Assembly: GCA_015832175.1 (NCBI GenBank)
Contig: WJXW01000004.1
Coordinates: 496,001 to 560,000, forward strand
DNA length: 64,000 bases
Origin: Paraphaeosphaeria minitans
Taxonomy: Eukaryota; Ascomycota; Dothideomycetes; Pleosporales; Didymosphaeriaceae
Direction of reading: 5' to 3'
The notes under the pieces were generated by a model, which was given only the letters and a program-made list of their open reading frames with translations, was not told the origin of the DNA and did no database searches. This document shows positions 52,010-63,639 of this stretch, one piece after another; position 1 is the first letter of the stretch; each line of letters starts with the position of its first letter. The position numbers and the translations under genes were made by a program.

Positions 52010-54802
52010 CTAGTACCGGCCACCTGGGGGAGGTGCACCGTACTGAGGCTGCTGGCCAGAGTAGCCACCAGGACCACTTTGTGGCGGATGCCCTCCTGGC
52101 GGGGGTGCGCCGTAATGGCCCTGCCCTTGAGGAGGATAGCCCTGCGGCGGCTGTCCATAACCTTGCTGAGGTGGGCCTCCGTATTGCTGGCCCTGCGGTG
52201 GGTAACCACCTTGCTGGGGCGGCTGTCCATAACCTTGTTGAGGAGGCTGACCATAACCCTGTTGAGGGGGACCGCCATAGCCTTGCTGAGGACCTCCGTA
52301 ACCACCACCAGGAGGTTGGTTGCTCTTCTGGTCTTGCGTGTCATAGCTGGAATCGATGGCGCCGAGCATCAACTTCAAGATCCACTGATCGGGTGTCAGA
52401 TCAACAGGAGGGTTAGCGCGCGCCATTTCCTCTTGCTCGTTCTCAAAGTCTGCATGATGTAAGCACTCTAATGTGCAACACGACTGCAGAATACTTACTC
52501 GACGTGCAGTCAATGAACCTGTCAAGCTGCGGGTCCTCATCCAACTTTCCGAGGAACGCGCGGGCAGCTTGATCGTTTCCGACCTGAGCAAACTGAAAGG
52601 CAATACCACCAGGAGGCAACGATCGAACAGCCTCATTGATGGTGTCCAAGACGGTATTCTGCGGCTCGCCGGCGGGCTGTCCATCGGTGACAGTAATGAC
52701 CAGCACAGGTTTCTTGAGTTGGCCCGAACGGGCCTGCTGGATGAGCGGATCGATGACTTTCCTCTTCAAGCTGGTTCCCATGGGAGTAAGACCCTTGAAC
52801 TGGACACCGTGCATAAGGGTTTCGATTTGGGCTTCCTGGGCTATGTTGTTTGCGAGGTTGTCGGGCAGGTTGGTGTTCATGAATCGGACGTTGATACCAT
52901 CGGCATCGAAGAGCGTCGCGGCGAAAGCGACCCGCTCCAGAATAAGGCGCAAATCCTTGATCCGCTCGCCACCCTCTTCGAACTGCATGGAGCCGGAGTC
53001 GTCTAGGGCAGAGTAAGCATTTGAGTAAGCATTTCTCTGCGCACTCGAGTTGGTGTCCTCGTACCGATGTACAGCCAGATGTCGTATAGAGCAAGCTTGA
53101 CCACATCATTGGCGATCTCCTTCGGAAGCTTCCATCGTGAGATGACCTGGCTAATGAGTTGGGGCGCTTTCTGCGCGATCTGCTCAATAATTTGCGAGCC
53201 TGGCGGGTAGAAGGATCCTAGGTTCTTCTCCTGGATGCATGCCTGCAGCAGCTGTCTGTATGCAGCGGGGTCGCCAGGCGGTCCCTGTAATGGCCATGTT
53301 AGCCAAACGACACCGTGTCTTAACGCAAGACGCTCACCTGCTGCTGTGGGGGGCCGCCGTACTGGCCGCCTGGAGGTGGAGCTCCGTACTGGCCGCCTGG
53401 AGGTGGAGCTCCGTACTGACCGCCTGGAGGTGGAGCTCCGTACTGACCGCCTGGAGGTGGAGCTCCGTACTGGCTCGGGGGACCTTGACCGGGTTGGCCC
53501 TACCAAAAATCGTCAGCGTAATCTCATGACAACTGATATAAAACACAAGCCCTGTATCAAGCATCAACACCCCACCGGACAGTTGTGCAGATGCTGTCGA
53601 AGATACAAGACGTGTGGGAGGTTACGGACATGAGGATTTCCGGAAGGTGGTTGCTGGCCATATCGATTTTGTCCGTAGGGTTGCGATTGTTGATGCTGTT
53701 GACCGTAAGTAGGTTGTTGTTGGCCGTAGGGTTGCTGTTGACCGTAGGGTTGTTGTTGGCCGTAGGGTTGTTGTTGGCCGTAGGGTTGTTGTTGTTGCTG
53801 ACCATATGGTTGTGGTTGTTGCCGGTCCTGCTGTCCGTAAGGCTGTTGTGGATACTGTTGGTTCTGCTGGCCTGGGTACGGCGGCTGCGGCTGACCCGGA
53901 GGAGGCGGCGGCGGCGGTCGGTTGTATCCAGACTGTGTTTGATAGGGCGAGGACGAAGCGTAGGGTGGTTGGGCCGATGCAGGAGAGTAGGACGGCTGCG
54001 GTTGGGCGGAAGCTGAAGGATAGGGCGGCGGAATGGACGGCTGTCCTGGCTGGGCTGGAGACTGATGTCGGTTATTGTTGGGGTAATTGTGCGGCTGCTG
54101 CCCGCCGTAGTATGCCATGGCGGGTGCAAAGCAGTTGAGGTTGTGTGGCTGGTGAAGAGGGTCGCAGTTGGCAGGATCCGACGGGGGTCCAAACGACGGG
54201 CAAGGGCGGCAAGCGACCACGTTGCAAAGGAGGTGATGCAGAACCAGGTGGTGCAAAGGTGGCGGAGGATGATTGATGACGATGCTGATGGTGTTGAGGA
54301 GGCATGCGACGCAAAGAAAAAGCGCTTACCTGTGGTGGGGGACCGGGGTAGGCTTGGTACTGTTGCTGCCCAGGCTGAGACGACTAACGGTTAACACGGC
54401 TCTCGTGCAAACAGACAGCAGGACTCACATAGGCTCCGGGTGCACCTTGTCCTTGGCCTGGAGGCGGGTATCCACCACCGGGAGCGGGAGCGCCTCCTTG
54501 GTTTGCTGCGGCGAGTTTGCTGGCGAGCTGTTGCGCAATGTATGTTAGCACCAGAGGCAGATGACGTTGACGGGTGCGAAGAGGGGCAAGGGAGGGGTAG
54601 CTATCGCCGTTGCGCGCCCACTTACACCCATGACTGAGGCTCCTGGCTCCTGGCTGCTGGGATCGAGAGTGTGAAGCTGTAGCAAGCGCTGGTAGCGTTG
54701 TTTTTGTTGCAGGTAGAAGGTGCCGGCGGATGGGGGATCTTGTAGCAGAGAGAAATTAGCCTGCGGTGGTGGTGAGCAAGCTGCAAAGCTGAACAATGAC
54801 AC
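52010..54802 (-). CDS. vWA-domain protein with prion-like Gln/Pro/Gly/Tyr-rich arms
   Basis: Eight exons (54802-54626, 54527-54429, 54383-54330, 54061-53630, 53499-53338, 53284-53065, 53002-52500, 52450-52010) give 695 residues. The N-terminus ([20 protein letters not shown]) and [12 protein letters not shown] are helical. Exon 4 is YGQQQP-rich, exon 5 repeats [10 protein letters not shown] helical lead-in ([20 protein letters not shown]) precedes a vWA domain of the copine/TerF kind. Its MIDAS DxSxS motif is DDSGSM, split by an intron, with TPMGTS as the Thr site and [15 protein letters not shown] as the distal part. The C-terminus is again Gly/Pro/Gln/Tyr-rich and ends APPPGGRY. The 268-nt third intron is long; a start at [10 protein letters not shown] (54117) is an alternative. 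Function is unknown; metal-dependent protein binding is inferred from the domain. Confidence 0.75.
53355..53475 (-). repeat. 27-bp coding repeat (QYGAPPPGG), about four copies
   Basis: Tandem copies of GGAGCTCCACCTCCAGGCGG plus TCAGTAC inside exon 5 of the vWA gene. The near identity of the copies at DNA level suggests recent expansion. An 18-bp repeat coding YGQQQP lies in exon 4 at about 53705-53800. Confidence 0.85.
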
Positions 54803-57122
54803 CCAGGCGCGTCTGCGCCACCCTTTCCTTCCCCGCTCTCCTGTGCTCCTGCCTTATCGCGCTGGCTCCTGCCCTGCGTCAATGGCTCCCATGCACCGTG
54901 GCCTGCGCCTGCGTTTGCTGCCACGCCCGACGCTCGAAACCGGTGATGCACACGAGGCTGAGTAGGTAGTCTAGGTACCTTGGTACCCCTTGGTACCTTG
55001 GCGGATCGCGATGCTTCTTCCACATGTACATGGGTCATCATCAGGTGCCGTGGGAGCCAGTTCAAGCTCTGTGCTCTTGACACTGCGCACTGGGAAGCAT
55101 TCAGCAGCGGGTCCGGTGTTGGGCTTCATGCTCAGCCCTACAGGTAGGTGCTCAGCCGCACAAACTGAGCAATGACATCCACGTTGCCAGTGCTTCCCTT
55201 GTTCTTACACCGCAGATTACTGGCAGGTCCAGACGAGTCATATGAAGACTGCCTCACACAAGGACGCCAAAGATAGTCCACATCGTGCACCAAGTTTCAT
55301 TCTCATCTTGACCATCTTCCCCGGCTCCATTCAGCAATGACATCCACCTTGCCAGTGCTTGTGCACCAAGTTTTTCATTCTCATCTTGACCATCATCCCC
55401 AGCTCCATTCTCCCTACATTCCGAACCGCAGCGAAATCATGGTCACAGAACACACGAAAACGAGACATATAACTCTCTCTCGGCGTCTACCTAGAAGACC
55501 TGTACCTACGGACAATGGGCATTGTGAAAGCGAATGCAGCCTGTGGGGTCTTTTTTTTTCCGCATGCACTCCCGTGCGGAAAGCTTCCCTGAATGCGTAG
55601 TCCACGGATACCTAGATACCTGTAGACTACACCGAGTACCTATTTTGAAGTCTGATGGCGGACGCTACGGCGCTGACATGCCTTACGCTCCCACACGGTC
55701 GGCTCGTCCCGCGCGGCCATGCCGCACTCTGTCTGTCATTTCTACCTATCTATTTGGCGGATTTCGATTCGCCGTGCTGGGACGCACATGGTTGGTCTAC
55801 CTATGCGAACAAGAGATCCGGATACCAGGTCGGTCAATCTTGTGACTTCAGAGCAAGGCTGGTATCGCAACGCCAGTGATACATATACCTACCTACCCAT
55901 GTGCACGGTGGTCGGCGATTCAGATCGCTAGACCTGGCTGACACGACCGGCGGACCAGGGACCGAAACATTCGGGAGTCCGATCCGCCCTCTCACTTTCG
56001 ATTGGGAACGATTGCGGACGTCGCATTGCATACTTTGCAAAGTGTCTCGCTCTTCTCAGAGTAGACTTCTCGAACGGAGACGCGCCACATGTCTCCCCTA
56101 CCTAGTCGGTGACGGCACGGCTAGCGTACGTTGTCCTCTGCACACATGAGCCCACTCGTGCAGCTGCGACACCTTTTTTGGGATGTGACAGAGAGGCTAG
56201 TCGGGTACATGAGCCACGCAACTCTCTTGAGCAATCCAGGGCGGCATCAACCATGCGTTGCTCTGGCGACGTTTGCGTGCGGATGACGCTAACCAATGAA
56301 GTTGCATCATCTACACCGTGTCCCAGCCCGGACTCGCGAGATGCAAGACGGGCAGGACGTACTTGTGCGCTATATCGCAGACACGATGCAAGCTGTTTGA
56401 CCCTCAGAGATACTGGTAGCTGTTTCTCCATGACGAAGCGGCCCAGTCCACAGCACAGGCCGCGAATCGCACCTTGCCCAGCTTCCTACGTGGGTCGGAT
56501 GTGATAGTGATAGCACGAAGCCAGACGAGCTTCAGCGGTGAAGTGTTTCACATCGTTCCGTTTACAGCATAAACGGCTATCTATGACCGAACCGACGTGG
56601 ACTTGATTGCGAATTTGCACTCGCGGCGGCAGCGAACGTTTCGCCAAAAATATGCAGGTAGATGCATCGATAGAAGGGATTGGATTTCTCCTCCAATTGT
56701 CGACGCAGCATGTTGACTGGCCATCGCTTTGCAGACCTCGGATGCATCATCTGACTTGTCGAATGGCACTCGCAGATGTGACGGTGGACTGCATCGAGGA
56801 CGAGTGTCATCTCCAATTCGACGCGCTGTTGTACCATTGGTCCTGAACCCTGCTTGAACAACGGCTGCTTGCACAAACACTTGCGGGATATCTCCCGTTT
56901 ACGGCAGCGTGGCATATGACAGCGCACGGCTTCTTGCAAAAAGAAAACGCCATACCTGCAGCCGACCGACTTGAGTTTTGCATCAACAGGGTAAAACGGG
57001 CGGCGGTTGAACAAGGTTCCAAATACATTTGTGCGGCGAACCGAAATCTAAAACTTCTTCTAAAGGTAGGTCCAATGCCCGGGGAATCTTACTAAGAAAA
57101 CAATGCGTTCGTCTCGTGGTCG
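54803..57122. other. Intergenic region of 2.3 kb
   Basis: No convincing gene. It includes the vWA promoter, a TAGGTACCTTGGTACC run at about 54970-54998, the direct repeat at 55285-55410, and further TACCTA motifs near 55487, 55607, 55887 and 56098. Open frames are short and compositionally random. Confidence 0.45.
55285..55410. repeat. Direct repeat, about 48 bp, two copies
   Basis: GTGCACCAAGTTTCATTCTC followed by ATCTTGACCATC and CCCAGCTCCATTC occurs at 55285-55331 and 55361-55410. The spacer and the sequence near 55169 share AATGACATCCAC-TTGCCAGTGCTT, so a larger unit was duplicated and partly lost. Confidence 0.75.
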
Positions 57123-57885
57123 TCAAAGGATCGTGCATCTCGGTCTGTGATTTCGTCTGTTTCTTCGGTCGCCTGGGCGCTGTCGTTGGGGCCTTCGCGT
57201 TTCCCGTTCCCTCTCCCTCTGGTCGCGATCCTTGTGTATGATTTGTCGACAAAGATCTACGAACACCTCGTCCACGTTCGCGCGTCGGCGAGCGCTGGCT
57301 TCGTAGTAAGGCACTCCACCCCATTCTTGTGAAAGCTTGAAAGCCCTTGCTCTTGGGACCGCCCGATCGTCTTCGAGATCAGATTTGTTGCCCACCAAGA
57401 CCATAGGGACATTGTCATCTTCTTTGATGCGCCGGATCTGCTCACGTAGCTCTTGAAGCTCGTATAGCGAAGACATGCTGGTAATAGAAAATACCAGGAG
57501 AAATCCCTGTCCGGTTTTCATGTACAGCTCTCTCATCGCAGTGAATTGTTCTGTTCCAGCAGTGTCCAGGATTTCTAAAATGACATGGCGACCCTGAAAG
57601 ATAGGTTAGACAAATGAATCGAATTCAGGGCTGTGCAACAAACATCGACTTCGATCGCTTTCCGATACGAGTCCTCGATGGTAGGATCATAGCTTTCAAT
57701 CCAAACATTCTGTACGAATTGTGCTTTGCAACGTTAGTAGGGAAGTCGGAAAATCATGGCTAGACGCATACCAGTCAGACAACTTTTGCCCACACCGCCG
57801 GACTGCGTTCGTCAGTAATAATTCTCGGCCAATGTTTGGATAAACTTGCCCCCAAAACTACTATGTGGTATTCCCGCTGGCTCAT
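57123..57885 (-). CDS. Ras-family GTPase Krev-1/Rsr1 (Bud1, Rap type)
   Basis: Membrane-anchored small GTPase for polarity and bud or branch site choice upstream of Cdc42. Four exons (57885-57850, 57802-57772, 57723-57644, 57593-57123) give 205 residues. The first intron is GC-AG (GGG|GCAAGT), giving the P-loop GSGGVGKS. The effector region reads [12 protein letters not shown]. Switch 2 is DTAGTEQF, with Thr at the position of Ras Gln61, the mark of Rap/Rsr1 proteins. NKSD and EASA-like (YYEASAR) guanine-binding motifs follow. The tail is strongly basic ([19 protein letters not shown]) and ends in CTIL, a CAAX box whose Leu predicts geranylgeranylation. Introns 2-4 are regular GT-AG. Confidence 0.93.
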
Positions 57886-59791
57886 GCTGATAGTGTCGAT
57901 GCCACCCCGTTGGTATCAATTTAGCTTCCGTGCAGCAAGCGTCGCAGACCGTCCCGAAAACCACCGTTTCTCGACCGAGCGAAAGAGAGTGCGCTCACAA
58001 TGCGAAAGTCACAATCGAATGACCCAAAACTTTGGTACTATGCTGTATCTATAGGATGTGGCTTGGTCGAGAAATCGCGACCTCAGGCTGCAACGAGTGA
58101 CGGAACTAGTACGGCCAGAGGTTTGGACAGCGAACAAATCGGCAATGAAGATCCTGGGCCTGCAGTAGAGTGGTGTTGCTGGCAAACGCCAAACTTGTTC
58201 CTCGCGACCGGGTGGAAAGACTTTTTTCTGTAAGGCTTATCGATTAGGATGGCCAAGGACAAGCAGGAGAATCTGGGTTTCTGTCGGCAACGGTGCGGGA
58301 TGTCTGGATGTCTGGGAAGGAGTGCGTCAAGGCTTCACGGGCAAAGTTAGGGCGGAGGACTTGGTTAAATGTTAGTCGCTGGCCTGACATAAGTCAGTAC
58401 GGGCTGGTGCTTGGGCACAGGCGAAGGCATCGCGTCAAATCGGGCGCGAATCGAACGCTTGACACGTCCAGTCCACCCCGGTGTCCGTGTACCACACTGC
58501 GCAGGGCTACAATGCGCGCTGCTGGATTTCGCGCGCGACACCTGACGAATGGGCATGCTGGATCAACGAGTCGACGCATTGGCGGAGGGCTTGCCTTGTG
58601 ATTTTGGCAGGCCACGCCCGCCTTGCAAGACGGCGCTACCCCCGTCCACGTCTTTGGGCCCGGCTCTGTGTCGTAGGGTTCCCTAACCGGCGCGTCGGGA
58701 GACCCCATGCCTCTTCGAGCCGTCTGTGGCTTTATCTCGCTGTTGTCAGAGCCGTCGTTGATATTGCCGTTACAGATTGGGTGTGCGCGCCCATGCGGCC
58801 GACGTTTGCTGTTGCTACGCAAATGAAGGGCGCGAGGATCCCGTTCGGCCACTTGGTTATGGAGCTTGCTCCGAGCTGCACAGACGCAGCCTGCACCAAA
58901 GCGCAAACGAACAGTTGCCTCCGGGTCAGGAAAGCTGTGACGTCGCACAGCGGTGAGATTCGCCGGCAAGGTCAGTCCCGCGCACGCTGTCGGCAGTTGA
59001 CTGGCTCTGTTATGATACCGTCGCGGAGTAGCAGGCGATGAGGTCTCTCATCTCCGCCCGGCCGCCATGATAGCGCCGACTCTAGCGGTCGGGCTGATCT
59101 GGGAATCCAATGCAGCTTGCTAACCCGAACCAAGATCGTCAAACCTGAGCAACGAGCGCAGCGTCAATTTGGCCACCCTCTGCGTTGTGGAGCAGCATGA
59201 GAGCCTCTCACCGCGATGAGCTACACGTCAGAAGTAACTCTGCGCGTCGCGCCAATGCGTAGACGACTAGATCGGACCACGCTTGCAGTTGTAGACGGTT
59301 AGGATAGCTGGGCGGAAGCGGCAGACATTCCCCGTGGCGATGGGCCGCATGTGTCGCTCCGTGACTCAGTGGGTCTTTCGCTGATGTGGGCACTACGGCC
59401 GTCAGGCGATGAACATGGCATTGTCGTGCATATCTTCCGAAGGGCATGAAGAGATGATGTCAGCAACGCAGCAATCCATGCAGGCTGATCACGTGCGGGT
59501 CCATGACCCGGACAGTCGACGCTTCTCTGGCGATGACCAAGGTCGGCTCCAGGCTTGCAAGCTGGTGAAGTTTTGGGAGGGAATGCGATATGCTTCTCAT
59601 GGAGGTATAGAATAACGAGGATCACAGCTGTGAGTTGAAAGAAGCGTGCATCGGCGGCGTTAACGTTTGCGCGAGGGCAGACCGTACCAATCAGGCAAAA
59701 ACGTGCGGATTAAGGTAAGACCGACCCCGCGTCCGCAGGCGCCTGTATGGTAGGAGCACCCGGCCGGCATCATCAACAGCAGCCCACCACG
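57886..59791. promoter_or_regulatory. Divergent 1.9-kb intergenic region RSR1-like / EMC1
   Basis: Promoters of two divergent genes plus about 1.3 kb of sequence in which I see no gene. Frames on both strands over 58390-59040 are open but overlap each other antisense, have no family resemblance and are probably chance frames in GC-rich DNA. Confidence 0.45.
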
Positions 59792-62692
59792 ATGCGTGTT
59801 AATGCCGCGCTCGCCTTTGCAGTGTGTCTAGCCCCGGCCGCTGCCATTTTCCAGGACGATGCATACCATATAGACTTCCATTATGCCCTCCTGGGCTACC
59901 CGAAATCTGAGGCCACCTTCTTCCACAAACCTTACGCTGCCAGCAAAGCGTCCCTTCTGTACACCGTCTCCGAGAATGGAACCATCGGCGCAATAAACCC
60001 AAAGGACGGTGCATTGGTGTGGCGCTCAGATCGGGGTATAAGTGGGAACGGCCACCTCCGGGCCGGCGAAGATCAAGACATGGTCATCAGCGCAGTGGGC
60101 AACCGCATAGCTGCATGGAGTGCTTCGGACGGAAGGATTGTCTGGGAACACAGCATCGATGGCGCAATTGCGGAGGACCTGGAGATCTTAGAACAGGAGG
60201 ACGGCATATCGAATAGTGACGCAAAGGATGCCATCGTACTTGTCGCCCACGGCAGCAGCGGCGTGAAGCGTCTGGACGGCAAGACCGGCCGTGTCAAGTG
60301 GACATTCGACGACACGAGGTAGGATATGCAGAATCGAACCAGAGAATCAGGCACTGACATTCATAGCGGAGACATTCCGTTCCAGACCTCATCCTCGCCC
60401 ACGACCATCTACTACATCTCTTTGCACTCGCCCCTTCTCGGAGGGGGTTCAAAGATCAGGGTTACATCACTGAGCCCAATCACCGGCAAGAAGCTCGACT
60501 CGTACACGCTGAGCTCCGAAGGCGAGGTGTATACCAAGGAGAATATTCTGTTTGCTGGAGCGAACACTGCGGCACCTATTCTGGCTTGGACGGATAAGGC
60601 GCACAAAGTCTTGAAGGTCAACATCATAGGGACCAAAGGTGTTTCGATCTTCAATACGCCTACGAGCGAGAGCATTGAATCGATTATTCTCCATGCCCCG
60701 CGAAAGGTCAACTCTCTACCACACTTCCTTGCAGAGTACCAGACAGCCACCGGACACTCGGCCGAAGTCTACCACGTTGACTTGAAGACAAATGCTGTTT
60801 CTCAGGCCTACAAACTCCCGCCGCTCAAAGGCAGGGGCACCTTTGCGACTAGCACAACAGATGCCAACGTGTACTTCACGAGGATTACCTCCGACGAGGT
60901 CTCAGTCGTTGCATCGGTGACTGATGGAGTTCTTGGAAAATGGGCAGTCAATGGTTCTCCATCTCTCACAGGCGCTTACCCTGTGCACGGCGTAGCTGAA
61001 GTTGTTGTCAAAGGCAACTCTGCATCCGCTATACGATCTGCGGCACTCTTTTCCAACGGTCAGTGGGCGCTCATTCGAAACAGCGAAATCGCGTGGAACA
61101 GGCCCGAGTTTCTATCCGGCACCATCTCGGCTGTCTGGGCGCAGCTTCCGGAAGAAGAGTCTCTTGCTCAGCAGCTCGAAGAAGAGCATCACCAGGACGT
61201 CTTCAGCGCATATATCCATCGTGTGCAGAGGCATCTGCGTGATCTCGAACATTTCCCAGCCTGGTTGCAGAACCTGCCAAACAGGATCCTGGGCAGCGTC
61301 ACCGGCCAATCGGACAGCAGCACGATCGAAGAAATTCAGCACGATACTTTCGGCTTCCACAAGCTGGTCATTTCCGCCACCGAGAAGGGCCGCTTATCTG
61401 CGCTCGATGTGGGATCTCAAGGCAAGATCGTGTGGAGTATCGACCTCCATCAATTCGCACCAGGTGCTGCCATTACACGCCCATCACTAAAAGCGTTCCG
61501 TGGCTTTGTTGAAGTCAAAGATCCCAGCTTGACCAGCCCATTGTTTATCAACTCGACTACCGGTAGTCAAGTATTTTCAGAACAAGCGCACAACCAGTGG
61601 CTTCCGAGCTTAGACCAGGAGACACTTGTCACTTACAAGCTTTCAGAAGGCGAGCTTCAAGGTTTTCTAGGCACCGAACCTACTACGCAACCTGTGTGGA
61701 TTTTCACGCCCCCTCCTGGAGAGAAGATTGTTCGTTACACTGCCCGTCCAGCAAAAGACCCCGTAGCATCTATCGGTAAAGTCTTGGGAGACCGCAGAGT
61801 TCTCTACAAGTACTTGAACCCGAACCTGGTCCTTGTTACGGCTGTTGCCGAGGCCGGACGTCGCGCTTCGGTTTACCTCGTAGATTCCGCCTCTGGACAG
61901 TTGCTTCATGCGGCTTCGCACTATGGTGTGGACGTCTCTCGATCCATTCCTTCGACCTTCTCCGAGAACTGGTTCAGCTATTCCCTTACTTTGGACTCTG
62001 CTTCCAAGGCATCGCGTGGCCATCAGCTTGTTGTTTCTGAGCTCTTCGAGTCTCCTCTGCCCGACGACAGGGGGCCACTCGGAGACTCTGCCAACTCCTC
62101 CACAGTCTTGCCAACGGGTGAGGCTGCCAAGCCCCATGTCATCTCACAGAGTTTCCAGATTCCAGAGGAAATTTCTCATATGACTGTCACACAGACGCGG
62201 CAAGGCATCACTAGCCGCGAATTGATCGTAACCCTACCTTCTTCGAACTCGATCGTAGGTATTCCTCGCGGAGTGATCGATCCCAGACGTCCCGTTGGCC
62301 GCGACGCTACTGCTCAAGAGCAGTCAGAAGGTCTCGTCAAGTACGCGCCCATGATCCTGTTCGATCCCAAGTGGCACTTGAACCACGAATACGAGGTTGC
62401 CGGCATAAAAAACGTCATTACCAGCGAAAGCGGCCTGGAGAGTACCAGTTTAGTTTTCGCTTATGGAAAAGACATCTTTGGAACGAGAGTCGCGCCGTCC
62501 TTCACTTTCGACGTTCTGGGCAATGGTTTCAACAAAAAGCAGATGCTGCTAACGGTTGCGGCGCTGTTCGTCGGAGTGTTGTTCGTGGCACCGCTGGTAT
62601 GTAACACTTATCACTGCTTGTGCGTGTGCACTGACTAACAAACTCAGGTTCGGAGAAAGCAGATTAACTCTTTGTGGACAGTACCACAGTGA
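59792..62692 (+). CDS. EMC1: ER membrane protein complex subunit 1 (EMC1)
   Basis: Largest lumenal subunit of the EMC insertase, which places tail-anchored and multi-spanning proteins in the ER membrane. Three exons (59792-60318, 60367-62596, 62648-62692) give 933 residues. Residues 1-19 are a signal peptide (MRVNAALAFAVCLAPAAA), followed by IFQDDAYHIDFHYALLGYP, close to the mature start in relatives. A PQQ-like beta-propeller contains DGALVWRSDRG and DGRIVWEHSIDG repeats. The conserved C-terminal domain holds GQLLHAASHYGVD, GIPRGVIDPRRP and MILFDPKWHLNHEYEVAGIK, then a transmembrane segment (MLLTVAALFVGVLFVAPL) and a short cytosolic tail VRRKQINSLWTVPQ coded by the last exon. A further in-frame ATG 15 codons upstream was rejected in favour of the signal peptide start. 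Confidence 0.93.
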
Positions 62693-62918
62693 GTGGTTGG
62701 AGGGAAATAATTCGGATCTAGAAGACCAGTGCAAAACATAGATGATACGCTCGAGGTGGGCTTCTACAAAAGATGCAACGTCCATTCAAAGGATACCCAT
62801 GGGGGAGTGCGAGGTCGCAGGAAGGCAAGCGCTCGCGGATGAGGCAGAAGCTACAAGCGGGAAAACACCAAGTATATACGTAGCGTAAATGTATATGCTG
62901 TCCAATCTAGGCTTTTGA
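62693..62918. other. Short intergenic region
   Basis: EMC1 3' UTR. GTATATACGTAGCG near 62870 is AT-rich; no gene was seen. Confidence 0.4.
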
Positions 62919-63541
62919 ATGCCGCGCCATGAGGAACTACTGCTTTGCAAGGATCTATCGCCGCTACTGCTGAAACCGCACTTTTCGCAAATCTGGGTTG
63001 TGCAAGAGGTGTTGCTGGCTCTAGATGTACGCCTCTTGTGTGATGCGACATGGATCAACTGGGTTCAGCTTGGCGACACAGCTCTCGCTCCCTTTTGCGA
63101 AACGACCGCAAGTGCAACATTTGGAGTTCCTCTTGTCTCCCAAAACTATTTTTAGAGCTTGCAGAGGCGATGAAGCTTGTCCATCGCATAGAACATCCGA
63201 ATACCTTCAGTCTGGAACATTTCTTCGAGGACGTTCTTGATGCTGAGTACAGAGTGTTGGTCCAACGGCCTGGCGGATCAGCTCAGGGCCACGGTCCAAT
63301 CCTCTCGTGTAACGAGATAGAACAGCAATTCTGGAGCAAACATAATGGAAAGCGCTATATTCGGGTAGACGCCAACCCGTTACGAGCCGGCCAGACTGCC
63401 TTCCGGGCTGCTGATGATCAATGTTCTGAAAATTTGAGAAAGGACACGCCAGCGACAAGAGTTGATGCTTACATCGATTTGTTCGGTAGGCCGCTTTCGA
63501 GGAACTCGCTCTACATTGCGGTCATACAAACTGTGCCCTAA
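62919..63541 (+). pseudogene. HET-domain gene remnant
   Basis: Fragment related to fungal heterokaryon-incompatibility (HET) proteins. The frame at 62919-63155 contains FSQIWVVQEVLLALDVRLLC followed by DATWINW, matching the conserved F-x-R/Q-x-WV-x-QEV-x-LA region of HET domains. The N-terminal half of the domain, with the usual LSYxWG part, is absent upstream. The continuation (KLFLELAEAMKLVHRIEHPN onward, to 63541) lies in another frame, so a frameshift falls at about 63110-63150. It is truncated and shifted, and presumably not functional. HET genes are often found as scattered remnants in fungal genomes. Confidence 0.6.
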
Positions 63542-63639
63542 TAGTGTACCCTGAAGATTCGCAAATACATGATTTCCAATTTTCGTTAACATTTACTCTG
63601 CCGGAAGACACGAAACCACGAAATCAGAACATTGAAATG

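Noticed and set aside
54062..54117. Alternative start [10 protein letters not shown] for the vWA protein
   Set aside because: In frame and possible, but the chain of three upstream exons ([12 protein letters not shown] and others) has consistent phases and conserved-looking sequence, so the longer model was kept; the short form is noted as an alternative.
58430..58460. GTTCGATTC-like tRNA B-box on the minus strand
   Set aside because: No A-box at the right distance and no cloverleaf could be drawn around it.
58394..59041. Overlapping antisense frames of 186-191 codons upstream of EMC1
   Set aside because: Mutually antisense, no motif, Arg/Cys-rich random look; typical of GC-rich intergenic DNA.
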